Below are positions 7,093-13,204 of a stretch of DNA of 20,434 nucleotides, in pieces (within the stretch, counting starts at the first letter, position 1; every line of letters starts with the position of its first letter). The position numbers were made by a program, and so were the translations under genes. Source of the stretch: a virus; IMG/VR virus record IMGVR_UViG_3300037502_001960, positions 1 through 20,434 of that record; one strand, written 5' to 3'. The notes below the pieces were generated by a model. That model did no database searches. It saw only the letters and a program-made list of their open reading frames with translations, and was not told where the DNA came from.

Positions 7093-7295
7093 GCTTCGGT
7101 GCTTCGGGTAACGGGTTTGTAGATGGTGTTCGTCGTCTCGAATCCACCGTCGTCAAGATCGCGCAGGATGAGCGATGTACGCACCCAGTCTTGTCCGAGT
7201 CGCGGATGATCATATGTATACACTTTGGCATACGTGCCACCGTGACTTTCGTGCAACTCGAAACTACTTTCTTCGTATTTCACTACAGGTTTCAT
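7089..7295 (-). CDS. Phage protein of unknown function
   Basis: 68 residues beginning MKPVVKYEESSFELHESHGG, mostly beta-like alternation of polar and hydrophobic residues, with RTSLILRDLDDGGFETTNTIY in the second half. I recognise no family. It overlaps the ADP-ribosylglycohydrolase stop (7295/7292) and the integrase start (7092/7089) by 4 nt each, so it is translated between the two. An open alternative frame on the same strand (7052-7240) gives a proline/serine-rich product that looks like a shadow. It may be an accessory factor of either neighbour. Confidence 0.7.
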   Translation of the reverse strand: MKPVVKYEESSFELHESHGGTYAKVYTYDHPRLGQDWVRTSLILRDLDDGGFETTNTIYKPVTRSTEA

Positions 7296-8128
7296 TTGCT
7301 TGCTCCAATCTCAAATAGTTTGTTGGCAACTTCGAAGATACGCTTTTTATTCTGTAGCGCATCGACGTACTCTTGTGGGAAACAGCTAATGCCATACTTA
7401 GCACCAACCCACATTCCTGCGATACAAGCATTCGTATCAGTGTCGTAGCCAAACGACACCGCATGCCGCAACACTGCACCACCATCGCTGCCACCATGAT
7501 GCAGGGCGTGACGTGCTGCGTTGTAGGCATACATGATAGTGCCACGGGCATTGGCAAATTTCTCAGGGTGACACTTGAGATGCGAATATTGCGTCGATGC
7601 CCCGTTCATTAATTCGTCAACAAATGCTGTCGTATATTCTAGAATGTCGCTGTTGCCATGCGTCATCAGACTGGCAGCAACGGTGTCTGCCAATGCTCGC
7701 ATGGGATTGGTGTGATTGGCAGCAATGCATGCAGCGATACGCATGAGACTTCCATTGCCGCTGTCACGATCATTGCCTATGGCAGCATAGACAACATCGT
7801 CATACCGCATACGATTGATGGCATTGCTTGTCGTCGTACCAATGTCGAATACATAACCGCGAGTGCCATACTTGCCCGTCAATGCCCATTGTCTGAAACG
7901 CTTTGCAGCGTCTTCGGCATCGAAGTATCCACGGGATACATAGCTTTCACCAAGGGCCAATGTCAACGCGCCATCGTCGGTGTATTCACCGAGTGATACA
8001 TTGTGTGCCCCGCCTGTCGTCAGCTTGACATCCTCTGCGTCGAGTCTATCTTCGAATTCATACGGCGCACCCAACATATCACCGAGGAAAGCACCGACAA
8101 ACATTCCAACAACTTGCTCACGATTCAT
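7292..8128 (-). CDS. ADP-ribosylglycohydrolase (DraG/ARH family)
   Basis: Enzyme family that removes ADP-ribose from modified proteins or nucleic acids using two metal ions; 278 residues, the usual length. Family blocks are present in order: GAFLGDMLGAPYE at 12-24, YTDDGALTLAL at 49-59, SGNGSLMRI at 123-131, and GYDTDTNACIAG at 227-238. The second block is normally TDDT; here the Thr is Gly53, which removes one usual metal ligand, so activity may be altered. All later acidic residues are retained. ATG at 8128 has AGAAGA upstream and overlaps the preceding gene by 11 nt. In a phage the enzyme could undo host ADP-ribosylating defences or host PARylation; that role is inference. Confidence 0.9.
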   Translation of the reverse strand: MNREQVVGMFVGAFLGDMLGAPYEFEDRLDAEDVKLTTGGAHNVSLGEYTDDGALTLALGESYVSRGYFDAEDAAKRFRQWALTGKYGTRGYVFDIGTTTSNAINRMRYDDVVYAAIGNDRDSGNGSLMRIAACIAANHTNPMRALADTVAASLMTHGNSDILEYTTAFVDELMNGASTQYSHLKCHPEKFANARGTIMYAYNAARHALHHGGSDGGAVLRHAVSFGYDTDTNACIAGMWVGAKYGISCFPQEYVDALQNKKRIFEVANKLFEIGASK

Positions 8129-8342
8129 CTTCTTCTTTCTTTTTGCGTAACGGTGTTACTTGTGCTGCTGCGGGGATATGAAATATCTTTCCTGCCATGT
8201 CGACGCAATATGAATACATGCCGTCGAGATGATCGAAATAAAAATACTGATCACAAAACCTCACGTAGTTACGTCGAGGCACTGTGTACAGCGGTGTAGA
8301 TTCCAAATGAATCCAATCACGCAGATCAACTTCGCTGATCAT
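8118..8342 (-). CDS. Phage protein of unknown function
   Basis: 74 residues, MISEVDLRDWIHLEST at the start, aromatic-rich in the centre (RNYVRFCDQYFYFDHLDGMYSYCVD) and a charged tail RKKKEEDES. Possibly a small beta-fold protein; no family recognised. The start has GAAAGGACATCTCAA upstream and overlaps the previous stop (ATGA at 8342/8339). Its 3' end overlaps the glycohydrolase start by 11 nt, so the two are coupled and may be functionally linked. Confidence 0.7.
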   Translation of the reverse strand: MISEVDLRDWIHLESTPLYTVPRRNYVRFCDQYFYFDHLDGMYSYCVDMAGKIFHIPAAAQVTPLRKKKEEDES

Positions 8343-8485
8343 TTGAGATGTCCTTTCTTTGGCTTGATCTTCTTCACCCGATTCGTCGGATGCAAAAGAT
8401 ATTTAGTGCCGAGTCGATTGATGGCGTCTTTCAGACGCTCATTGTTACGCTCACGGATTTCGTTGAGTTGCTGTTCGATGTTCAT
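8339..8485 (-). CDS. Small basic helical protein
   Basis: 48 residues: MNIEQQLNEIRERNNERLKDAINRLGTKYLLHP then a lysine-rich tail (RVKKIKPKKGHLK). It looks like a short amphipathic or coiled helix with a basic end, possibly nucleic-acid binding. No family recognised. The ATG at 8485 has no obvious Shine-Dalgarno sequence; an upstream TTG at 8533 would add 16 residues but also lacks one. The stop overlaps the next ATG. Confidence 0.55.
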   Translation of the reverse strand: MNIEQQLNEIRERNNERLKDAINRLGTKYLLHPTNRVKKIKPKKGHLK

Positions 8486-8548
8486 ATTATGAGTCGAAGA
8501 AAGAAAGGCAGCGCCATTAATAGCGCCACCCAAAAAAGGCTGTCGTCG

Positions 8549-8821
8549 TCAGACACTGTAGTGTTGGTAGCTACGCACCCGGCTGTCCTTGTCTGTGTGC
8601 TTCTCAATGCACTTGATGCGAGTGTTGCGTTGGTTGAGCGCTTCAATCAACAGAGGGAAGTCGCAGTCCTCTTCGAGATAGGCATAGTCTCCGCGCTGAT
8701 ACGAATAGCACGATACTTTGTCGGCAATGCCGAGGTTTTGTAGCACGCTGCGTTTAACCTTTGCCCATGCATGACCGGGATCGGCGTAGACGGTGACGGT
8801 GAATTGCTTTTCAGTGTTCAT
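8549..8821 (-). CDS. Phage protein of unknown function (VYADPGHAW type)
   Basis: 90 residues starting MNTEKQFTVTVYADPGHAWAKV, then SVLQNLGIADKVSCYSYQRGDYAYLEEDCD and a helical, charged end. I have seen this block order (YADPGHAW, LGIADKxSxYSYQRGxYxYLEEDCD) in many phage hypothetical proteins, always without a function. The ATG at 8821 has a clear AAGGAAACATC ribosome-binding site. About 60 bp without a recognisable gene separate it from the next gene at 8485. Confidence 0.78.
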   Translation of the reverse strand: MNTEKQFTVTVYADPGHAWAKVKRSVLQNLGIADKVSCYSYQRGDYAYLEEDCDFPLLIEALNQRNTRIKCIEKHTDKDSRVRSYQHYSV

Positions 8822-8830
8822 GATGTTTCC

Positions 8831-8992
8831 TTAGAATGGTGCGAGTGGAATAGACGTAAGCGCTTGCTTACTTTGCTCACGTTGTTGTCGTTGTAAAAAA
8901 CGACGCTGCCGTTGTCGTTGTGACTCGGGCAGCGCCGCACCTTTGTAGGTAGGGAAGGGCCACACAAGCGGTAGCCCATTGTTGCGTTGCAT
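8831..8992 (-). CDS. Short Gln/Arg-rich phage protein
   Basis: 53 residues: MQRNNGLPLVWPFPTYKGAAL followed by a Q/R-rich stretch (SQRQRQRRFLQRQQREQSKQ) and SIPLAPF. The ATG at 8992 overlaps the DUF932 gene stop as TAATG, the classic coupling arrangement, which supports translation although the product has no known family. The basic glutamine-rich middle could bind nucleic acid. It ends 10 nt before the next gene's start. Confidence 0.65.
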   Translation of the reverse strand: MQRNNGLPLVWPFPTYKGAALPESQRQRQRRFLQRQQREQSKQALTSIPLAPF

Positions 8993-9846
8993 TATGCAGG
9001 CAGCAGGTCGAACAACTCGCGGTTGATACGGACATGCTCAGCTACTGCGGTGACAGGGCGAGCCTTACGCATGCCGACGTTGTTGTTGGTGATGGACTTG
9101 ATCATCACGTTACCACGCAGCACATTCTCCTGAATGCGATTCCACACAGTGAAGGCATCGCTCAGGTTGTCCTCGCTACGCTGCACGCCGAGTGCATCAC
9201 GGATGGTCTTGTCAACAGCGTAGCTGCCCTTGATGGGGCGACCATCGACGTCGACAATGCTGTCGTCCCATGCACCCCAACGCTTCATCACGGCTTGCTT
9301 GGCAAGCTCATACTGCTGCATGCCGTCGAGGTTGATGTTACGGGCAACCTCGAACTGCTGCAACACCGAAGGCAAAGCTTCGATGGTAGAGCGCAGGGAT
9401 TGCTCGAATCCTGCAATCGACTTCGTCGTGTGGTAGATACGCTGCTGCATACCTTCCCCGGCAACGATGCCGTTGGAGCAGATGAAGCGGTATGCTCCGG
9501 CAAACAAACGCAGCGCAGAGCTACCATCGTGACTGTTGTAGACGATGATCTCACCACGGGTTTGACCGTCACCCTGATCGTCAGCCTTGCTGAAAGCAAC
9601 CATGTGGGTCTTGTGCTCAGCCTTGGTCGGGCTGTTCTTCGTGGGACGCTTCTGTGCAGCTTGCACAGGGAAGTAGCCGTAGTCTGCCATGATGGGCAAC
9701 AGATCCGCAGTGCGGAAGGCTGCATAGCGATCCGTCAGACGCTCCGCCTTAGTGTCCGAGAACATAGCGGGAGCACGCTGCTGCATGTCTTCGACGGTGA
9801 GCACGCCGTTGTCGTTGCGACGGGAGAAGATGAGGGATTGACGCAT
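8992..9846 (-). CDS. DUF932 (phage/plasmid-like) protein
   Basis: 284 residues. The region RLFAGAYRFICSNGIVAG near residue 115 is the hallmark of DUF932, a family spread on phages and plasmids and proposed, not proven, to act in DNA metabolism or anti-restriction. The N-terminus (TDRYAAFRTADLLPIMADYGYFPVQA) and the stretch RIYHTTKSIAGFEQSLRSTI also fit. ATG at 9846 has AAAGGAAACACC as ribosome-binding site. A near-consensus promoter at 9925-9896 lies 50-80 bp upstream, so this gene probably has its own strong transcription start. An open frame of 292 codons on the opposite strand is a shadow. Confidence 0.88.
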   Translation of the reverse strand: MRQSLIFSRRNDNGVLTVEDMQQRAPAMFSDTKAERLTDRYAAFRTADLLPIMADYGYFPVQAAQKRPTKNSPTKAEHKTHMVAFSKADDQGDGQTRGEIIVYNSHDGSSALRLFAGAYRFICSNGIVAGEGMQQRIYHTTKSIAGFEQSLRSTIEALPSVLQQFEVARNINLDGMQQYELAKQAVMKRWGAWDDSIVDVDGRPIKGSYAVDKTIRDALGVQRSEDNLSDAFTVWNRIQENVLRGNVMIKSITNNNVGMRKARPVTAVAEHVRINRELFDLLPA

Positions 9847-9895
9847 GGTGTTTCCTTTCGGGGTTGTGACGGCGACATTGCCGTCGATGGGATCA

Positions 9896-9925
9896 ATTGT
9901 ACAGCGAAATAAATAGTCGAGTCAA
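9896..9925 (-). promoter_or_regulatory. Sigma70-type promoter for the DUF932 gene
   Basis: Minus strand: TTGACT (9925-9920), 18-bp spacer, TACAAT (9901-9896). It belongs to a family of at least six closely similar leftward promoters in 9.9-13.6 kb. Start about 9889, leaving a leader of about 40 nt. Confidence 0.8.
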
Positions 9926-9933
9926 GTATGGGG

Positions 9934-10152
9934 TCATTCGTCCTTGGGTCGGATGTCAACCCATGACAGCGTGTCACTGCACCACATCATAGGTGACAGG
10001 GGCAAGCGCCACTGTATGACAACCTCAAGCGCTTCCGTCATCGTAGACTTCGTTGCACACAAGGGCATGCCTGCCCTAGCGTCGATGACGGCATAGCCCT
10101 GCGACTCGCTGCCGGAAATATAAAACTGATGTTCAAGCATAGCTTGCCTCAT
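9934..10152 (-). CDS. Phage protein of unknown function
   Basis: 72 residues: MRQAMLEHQFYISGSESQGYAVIDARAGMPLC, then a helix (TMTEALEVVIQWRL) and WCSDTLSWVDIRPKDE. No family recognised. The ATG at 10152 overlaps the DUF2591 gene stop (ATGA); an internal ATG four codons later, with AGG upstream, is an alternative start. The gene ends just before the promoter that serves the DUF932 gene. Confidence 0.65.
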   Translation of the reverse strand: MRQAMLEHQFYISGSESQGYAVIDARAGMPLCATKSTMTEALEVVIQWRLPLSPMMWCSDTLSWVDIRPKDE

Positions 10153-10505
10153 AGAAGATCTTCGGGAATGTCAACGTCATCACCGAACGTCGACGATACG
10201 TAAGCACGCATCGCTGCAATGAGCGGTGTTGCGCCTTGCTCTTCTGCACCACTCGGTAGCGTAGCGATCCAAGGTCTGCCCTTGGACTTGAGCGGATTGT
10301 AGTCGAGTGTGATGAGTTCACGCTCAATGATGGCTCCGGCTTGCGACCAATTCGTTGATGGTTGCCACACTAGGCGATACGCATTGCTGAGAATAATTTT
10401 CCATGACACAACTTCGTTGTGATCAAGCTCAGCTTTGTGCCCTTCAGCGGTTGCCACTGCCCAGTCAAGGGCGAAGCCATTGATGATGCTTGTCTTTACT
10501 TTCAT
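10149..10505 (-). CDS. DUF2591-like phage protein
   Basis: 118 residues starting MKVKTSIINGFALDWAVATAEGH, with STNWSQAGAIIERELI in the middle and TPLIAAMRAYVSSTFGDDVDIPEDL at the end. The blocks LxWAVAxxEG, WxxGGxIIERE and TPLIAAMRxYVxSxxGxxVxVPxxL are characteristic of DUF2591, a small protein family in many enterobacterial and betaproteobacterial phages with no established function. ATG at 10505 is preceded by a CCTGAAAGG leader 8-10 nt further up. An open extension upstream to 10697 runs inside the neighbouring gene and is not credible. Confidence 0.85.
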   Translation of the reverse strand: MKVKTSIINGFALDWAVATAEGHKAELDHNEVVSWKIILSNAYRLVWQPSTNWSQAGAIIERELITLDYNPLKSKGRPWIATLPSGAEEQGATPLIAAMRAYVSSTFGDDVDIPEDLL

Positions 10506-10518
10506 ATCGCTGCGCCTT

Positions 10519-10989
10519 TCAGGAAAAGCTGTATACACCAATGACACGGGTACGGGGCTTGCTTGCAAACGTATCGATGATACGTCCGTTGATGAGTGCA
10601 AACACATGTCCACGCACCGACACAATGTGACGTCCCGTAGGATAGCGTGATGCGATGTTGGCAACGGTGCAGCCTTTGCTGTCGACATCGTCAGCACCGC
10701 ATTGGTACAGCGACATCAGCCTGTCGCGCTTCTTTCCCGTCTCACCCAGTGTGGTGAAGGTAGCGCCAAATATCTTCGCCACTTCGTGAGTTGTCGTCAC
10801 CTTCGTACCACGGAATTGCTTGCGTCCCTTGCGGAAGAACAGGTCACGCAGGTTGGGGTAGGTGTCGACGCCAACGTTAGCAAATGCTCGAATGACGCAG
10901 TCATTTTTATCTTCGAGTCCGAAGTCAGCCGCCATGTATCCGGGTTCAGCAGGGTGATGGGGCAGATGGGTGATGAGGATTGTTCGCAT
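10519..10989 (-). CDS. Papain-like cysteine peptidase-type protein (putative)
   Basis: 156 residues. DCVIRAF at 30-36 (C31), then SVRGHVFALINGRIIDTF at 124-141 with H128 and D139, gives the Cys-His-Asp order and spacing of small papain-fold/C39-like proteins that I have seen in phages and plasmids (D-C-V-x-R-A ... GHxxAxxxGxxxDT). Between them there is a helical THEVAKIFGA segment. The catalytic triad is inferred from motif order alone; a non-enzymatic role is possible. ATG at 10989 has CTGAAAGG upstream and lies 13 bp after the preceding stop. A longer open frame to 11328 only reads through the next gene's region. A 7-bp perfect hairpin (ACGTATC-GAT-GATACGT) lies in the coding sequence at 10569-10585. 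Confidence 0.6.
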   Translation of the reverse strand: MRTILITHLPHHPAEPGYMAADFGLEDKNDCVIRAFANVGVDTYPNLRDLFFRKGRKQFRGTKVTTTHEVAKIFGATFTTLGETGKKRDRLMSLYQCGADDVDSKGCTVANIASRYPTGRHIVSVRGHVFALINGRIIDTFASKPRTRVIGVYSFS

Positions 10990-11002
10990 GTTGCGGAGCC
11001 TT

Positions 11003-11182
11003 TCAGTAAAAGCTGACGATGACAGCCGACGCTTCAGCAGGGTATGCAGCAGCCCATTCGTCAGCGCTGTTGCGCTTGATGGTGTAGTGCATGAACGTTG
11101 CGTTGCCCCATACGACGACGACAACGTGTCGTGCAAAGGTACGGATGAAGCTGCGGCGAATGGCGCTGATGATGTCACGCAT
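11003..11182 (-). CDS. Small phage protein of unknown function
   Basis: 59 residues: MRDIISAIRRSFIRTFARHVVVVVWGNATFMHY, then TIKRNSADEWAAAYP and a hydrophobic end. The N-terminal half is basic with one hydrophobic run (HVVVVVW). The ARHVVV string recurs near the C-terminus of the next protein upstream (TTARHVVVASR), which may be coincidence or a distant relation. ATG at 11182 has the TCCT-GAA-AGGA leader with Shine-Dalgarno AAAGGACAC, and a promoter (11261-11232) is about 60 bp upstream, so it appears to be the first gene of its transcript. Found by hand; it is short. Confidence 0.7.
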   Translation of the reverse strand: MRDIISAIRRSFIRTFARHVVVVVWGNATFMHYTIKRNSADEWAAAYPAEASAVIVSFY

Positions 11183-11189
11183 TGCTGTG

Positions 11190-11200
11190 TCCTTTCAGGA
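11190..11200 (-). promoter_or_regulatory. RBS leader hairpin
   Basis: Minus strand TCCT-GAA-AGGA, a perfect 4-bp stem with the Shine-Dalgarno AGGA in its 3' arm, 8 nt before the ATG at 11182. Confidence 0.5.
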
Positions 11201-11231
11201 AAGTGACAGCGGGGTGCTGTCGATGAGTTGC

Positions 11232-11261
11232 ATTGTAAGGGATAAATAATTCCCGAGTCAA
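11232..11261 (-). promoter_or_regulatory. Sigma70-type promoter for the 11182 gene
   Basis: Minus strand: TTGACT (11261-11256), 18-bp spacer, TACAAT (11237-11232). The -35 box overlaps the last codons of the gene at 11258-11662. Same family as the promoters at 9896, 12079, 12259, 13241 and 13549. Confidence 0.8.
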
Positions 11262-11662
11262 GCGGAGGGGCTTTGTCGGCATTCCTGACCGAAGATTGCG
11301 CCTCTGCCGTTACGTGATGCAACGACAACGTGTCGCGCCGTTGTCACGGGAAGCTCGCTCACGGCAGTGACGAAGCTGTCGAACTTGTACGGATTGTATT
11401 TGATGGGGGTGAACAGCGCCTCGATGCGGTTGATGAAGCTGTCGCTCACGTTGGTGTTGATCATCTCACCGACGACACCGGCATGTACGTTCTTGCGTTG
11501 CTCACGGATGACACGCTGACGTCCGGCTTCGGACACCTTGAACGTGGCGTTTGCAAGCAATACAGAGTCAGCATGGGCAATGACACGCCCTTTGCGCTCA
11601 CCTTCGAGTGCCTTCACGCTCAGGCACTTACGATGCAGATTGAAGTAGACGAAGACTCGCAT
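11258..11662 (-). CDS. Phage protein of unknown function (MRVFVYFNLHRK type)
   Basis: 134 residues starting MRVFVYFNLHRKCLSVKALE, with GERKGRVIAHADSVLLANATFKVSEAGRQRVIREQRKNVHAG in the middle. This block pattern is familiar from many phage hypothetical proteins (basic, beta-rich N-terminus followed by RxxRKNVHAG) but has no function assigned that I know. ATG at 11662 is preceded by the TTCCT-GAA-AGGAA leader hairpin. The frame is open up to 11707, but that extension covers the leader itself and the end of the upstream peptide gene. Confidence 0.75.
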   Translation of the reverse strand: MRVFVYFNLHRKCLSVKALEGERKGRVIAHADSVLLANATFKVSEAGRQRVIREQRKNVHAGVVGEMINTNVSDSFINRIEALFTPIKYNPYKFDSFVTAVSELPVTTARHVVVASRNGRGAIFGQECRQSPSA

Positions 11663-11667
11663 GTTGT

Positions 11668-11680
11668 TTCCTTTCAGGAA
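11668..11680 (-). promoter_or_regulatory. RBS leader hairpin
   Basis: Minus strand TTCCT-GAA-AGGAA, perfect 5-bp stem; the 3' arm is the Shine-Dalgarno sequence, 6 nt from the ATG at 11662. Confidence 0.6.
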
Positions 11681-11687
11681 TGTGTTA

Positions 11688-11759
11688 TCAGAACGCTTCC
11701 CACTCAAGCATTATCCAAAAGATAATGAGGGCGATAATGATGGCAAGGAAATAGTACAT
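11688..11759 (-). CDS. Tiny membrane peptide
   Basis: 23 residues, MYYFLAIIIALIIFWIMLEW plus EAF: essentially one transmembrane helix with an acidic C-terminal end. The ATG at 11759 comes 1 nt after the stop of a second tiny membrane peptide, and the stop lies 25 nt before the next gene's ATG. AAGGA (GAAAGGATA, within the end of the preceding reading frame) provides a Shine-Dalgarno sequence. Expression is plausible because the pair sits between a strong promoter/leader and a convincing gene, but a product this short needs direct evidence. Confidence 0.55.
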   Translation of the reverse strand: MYYFLAIIIALIIFWIMLEWEAF

Positions 11760-11760
11760 G

Positions 11761-11841
11761 TCAATATCCTTTCTTATGTAGGATAATTGCAGCGATGAAT
11801 AAGACTACGCCGACCATCAGCGCCATGATGGGGTATGCCAT
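11761..11841 (-). CDS. Tiny membrane peptide
   Basis: 26 residues, MAYPIMALMVGVVLFIAAII then LHKKGY: one transmembrane helix followed by a short basic tail, predicted N-out/C-in by the positive-inside rule. ATG at 11841 has GAAAGGATTCTGAC upstream (Shine-Dalgarno AAAGGA) after a CCTGAAAGG leader. It is the first open frame after the promoter at 12108-12079 and its structured leader of about 230 nt. The two adjacent peptides, one with a basic and one with an acidic tail, look like a matched pair. Function unknown. Confidence 0.6.
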   Translation of the reverse strand: MAYPIMALMVGVVLFIAAIILHKKGY

Positions 11842-12072
11842 GTCAGAATCCTTTCAGGTTTTGTCGAATGCTCCACCTCGAAGCATTCAAGAAAACCCCC
11901 TGTCGCAAGAGCACCCACTCTCACTTGGGGACAGATGGTACGGATGCCGCACTCCGTCCAATGCATGATGCCTTAACGTATGCATCATTCACGTCAGCCC
12001 ATAGTGCATCTGTCACATGCACCGACACTGAGTGTAGGTTTTTAAAGAGCGGGAAGCTTTCGCTTCGTGTTG
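11842..12072 (-). promoter_or_regulatory. Long structured leader before the two tiny membrane peptides
   Basis: About 230 nt with no credible gene lie between the promoter at 12108-12079 and the ATG at 11841. The minus-strand RNA would form GAAGC-GAAA-GCTTC (12066-12053, GNRA loop), ATGATGC/GCATCAT around 11965-11990 with a 10-nt loop, and GAATGCT/AGCATTC (11888-11866, 9-nt loop) just before the ribosome-binding site. The longest open frame in it is 33 codons, without a Shine-Dalgarno sequence. This size and structure suggest post-transcriptional control of the peptides, or a separate small RNA. Confidence 0.4.
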
Positions 12073-12078
12073 CCTTAC

Positions 12079-12108
12079 ATTATAGGGACGTCGGCTTATC
12101 CCTGTCAA
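12079..12108 (-). promoter_or_regulatory. Consensus sigma70 promoter
   Basis: Minus strand: TTGACA (12108-12103), 18-bp spacer, TATAAT (12084-12079): both hexamers are perfect consensus. It drives the long leader and the tiny-peptide genes to the left. Confidence 0.85.
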
Positions 12109-12111
12109 CCG

Positions 12112-12253
12112 TGGGGTTATTTGCCCCATTGTCGACCTGTCGCATGAGGTTGCATGTAACATACATGCTCACTCACACTTCGTCGCATTGCGTCTGTCGG
12201 AACCCGGCATCACCCGGCTAGCTTCTCACCGACTCGGCACTGCGTCGCATTGG
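12112..12253 (-). ncRNA. Candidate small RNA from an orphan promoter
   Basis: A perfect promoter (12288-12259) is followed leftward by about 140 nt without a credible gene before the next promoter region begins. The predicted transcript holds GCATGTA-TGT-TACATGC (7-bp stem, 12159-12143 region), GGGG-CAAATAA-CCCC at its end (12127-12113), and short CCGA/TCGG and CCGG/CCGG pairs. A 15-bp direct repeat with one mismatch (CACTTCGTCGCATTG at 12176-12190, CACTGCGTCGCATTG at 12238-12252) lies within it. There is no U-run after the last stem, so the 3' end is uncertain. It could instead be just a leader. Confidence 0.35.
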
Positions 12254-12258
12254 CTTTT

Positions 12259-12288
12259 ATTATAATCGCCAACGAAAAACCCTGTCAA
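12259..12288 (-). promoter_or_regulatory. Consensus sigma70 promoter (orphan)
   Basis: Minus strand: TTGACA (12288-12283), 18-bp spacer, TATAAT (12264-12259). The -35 box lies in the loop of an inverted repeat (CAACGAAA at 12270-12277 with TTTCGTTG at 12299-12306, inner CCCT/AGGG). No gene follows directly; see the candidate small RNA. Confidence 0.8.
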
Positions 12289-12308
12289 CTGTAGGGGCTT
12301 TCGTTGAC

Positions 12309-12324
12309 GTCCCCCGAAGGGGAC
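12309..12324 (-). terminator. UUCG hairpin after the gp88-like gene
   Basis: The minus-strand RNA forms GUCCCC-UUCG-GGGGAC, a 6-bp GC-rich stem closed by the extra-stable C(UUCG)G loop, 12 bp after the stop at 12337. No U-run follows directly, so it may protect the 3' end or act together with the next inverted repeat (12270-12306) rather than terminate alone. Confidence 0.45.
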
Positions 12325-12336
12325 AGTCGCTACGTA

Positions 12337-13200
12337 TCAGTGGACAGCGATGGCGATGACACGTCCCTTGAACACGTCGCTACCGCATGCATGCCCTACG
12401 TTGGTGCATGTGCCGCACTTGCCGGGGCAAGGGAAAACTTTGTTTTCGAATGCGGCACGCAACGCATCGTTGACGGGCTTCGTACCGTAGTCCGAAGACT
12501 TGATTTTGCGACCGATGCTGACGGCGACGAAGTCGCCGCGAACGAAGGGCATCGAACGGATTTCGTTGACTACGTCAACCGACGCATTGTGACCCGACGA
12601 AATATTCAAACGATAGTTTGCCGGGACAACACCGCCGCTCTTGACGAAGTCAAGCAACAGAGCGAAGCTCTTGCTGTAGCCGTAGGCTTTCACCGACGGA
12701 GTCAGCGAAAGCTGACGCATCCAAAAGGCGACGTCACTACGTGACGAAAAGTCGCCGTCAACGTACAGCCGGAAATCGAAACCCGTAGGGTTCTGTTCCA
12801 TCAGCTTGGCAAACGAAGATGCGATAGCATCTTGATCGAAGCGCATCAGGTATGCATTCTGACACTGACGAAAGAATGCGGCGGGATAGCGCCAAGCTCT
12901 GAAGCTGTAGCAGAATGCTAAGCATTCTCCGGCTCCGGGACAGGTAACACCGGGCAGGGTAGAGAAAGCATAGAACGGCAGCTTGCTGTTGCCTTCGGCA
13001 AAGATGCTGAAGGGTACGGTGCCCTGAAGCAAAGCTTCAAATTTCGCAATGTTGGCTTGCCAGCCCTTCGAAGCAAACAAAGGGGAAGCTTTCAGCTTCA
13101 GGATGGCTTGCTCAATAGCAGCTTCGCTGCCAGTCTGTACCGTGACGGCAAAGCTCTGCAAAGCAGAGAACTTAGCGGTAGTGAAGTGACGAACTTGCAT
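12337..13200 (-). CDS. gp88-like cysteine-rich phage protein
   Basis: 287 residues. KLPFYAFSTLPGVTCPGAGECLAFCYSFRAWRY (73-105; C87, C93, C97) and a C-terminal FPCPGKCGTCTNVGHACG (C258, C262, C265, C272) match the layout of the family named after mycobacteriophage gene product 88: a central CPxAGxCxxxCY motif, then an R-x-x-x-DGDF segment (144-151 here) and a terminal Cys cluster. The cysteines suggest bound Fe-S or zinc; the biochemical role is unknown. ATG at 13200 has AAAGGAAACATC and a 6-bp leader hairpin, with its own promoter at 13269-13241. The open frame to 13269 only covers leader and promoter. The coding sequence is packed with perfect short hairpins (see findings). Confidence 0.82.
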   Translation of the reverse strand: MQVRHFTTAKFSALQSFAVTVQTGSEAAIEQAILKLKASPLFASKGWQANIAKFEALLQGTVPFSIFAEGNSKLPFYAFSTLPGVTCPGAGECLAFCYSFRAWRYPAAFFRQCQNAYLMRFDQDAIASSFAKLMEQNPTGFDFRLYVDGDFSSRSDVAFWMRQLSLTPSVKAYGYSKSFALLLDFVKSGGVVPANYRLNISSGHNASVDVVNEIRSMPFVRGDFVAVSIGRKIKSSDYGTKPVNDALRAAFENKVFPCPGKCGTCTNVGHACGSDVFKGRVIAIAVH

Positions 13201-13204
13201 GATG

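Noticed and set aside
5780-7300. attP core or tRNA-like segment next to the integrase
   Set aside because: No tRNA fragment or arm-type repeats could be recognised by eye; the region is filled by overlapping genes.
9034-9912. 292-codon plus-strand open frame
   Set aside because: It is antisense to the well-supported DUF932 gene and its product has no recognisable features; a shadow of codon bias.
11900-12000. 33-codon minus-strand frame in the long leader (MMHTLRHH...)
   Set aside because: No Shine-Dalgarno sequence, His/Arg-rich shadow-like composition, and it overlaps two hairpins.
12280-12306. Classic intrinsic terminator CCCT...AGGGTTTTT after the gp88-like gene
   Set aside because: The stem is only 4 bp before the T run, and the same bases form the promoter's -35 region; kept only as an inverted repeat in the promoter entry.
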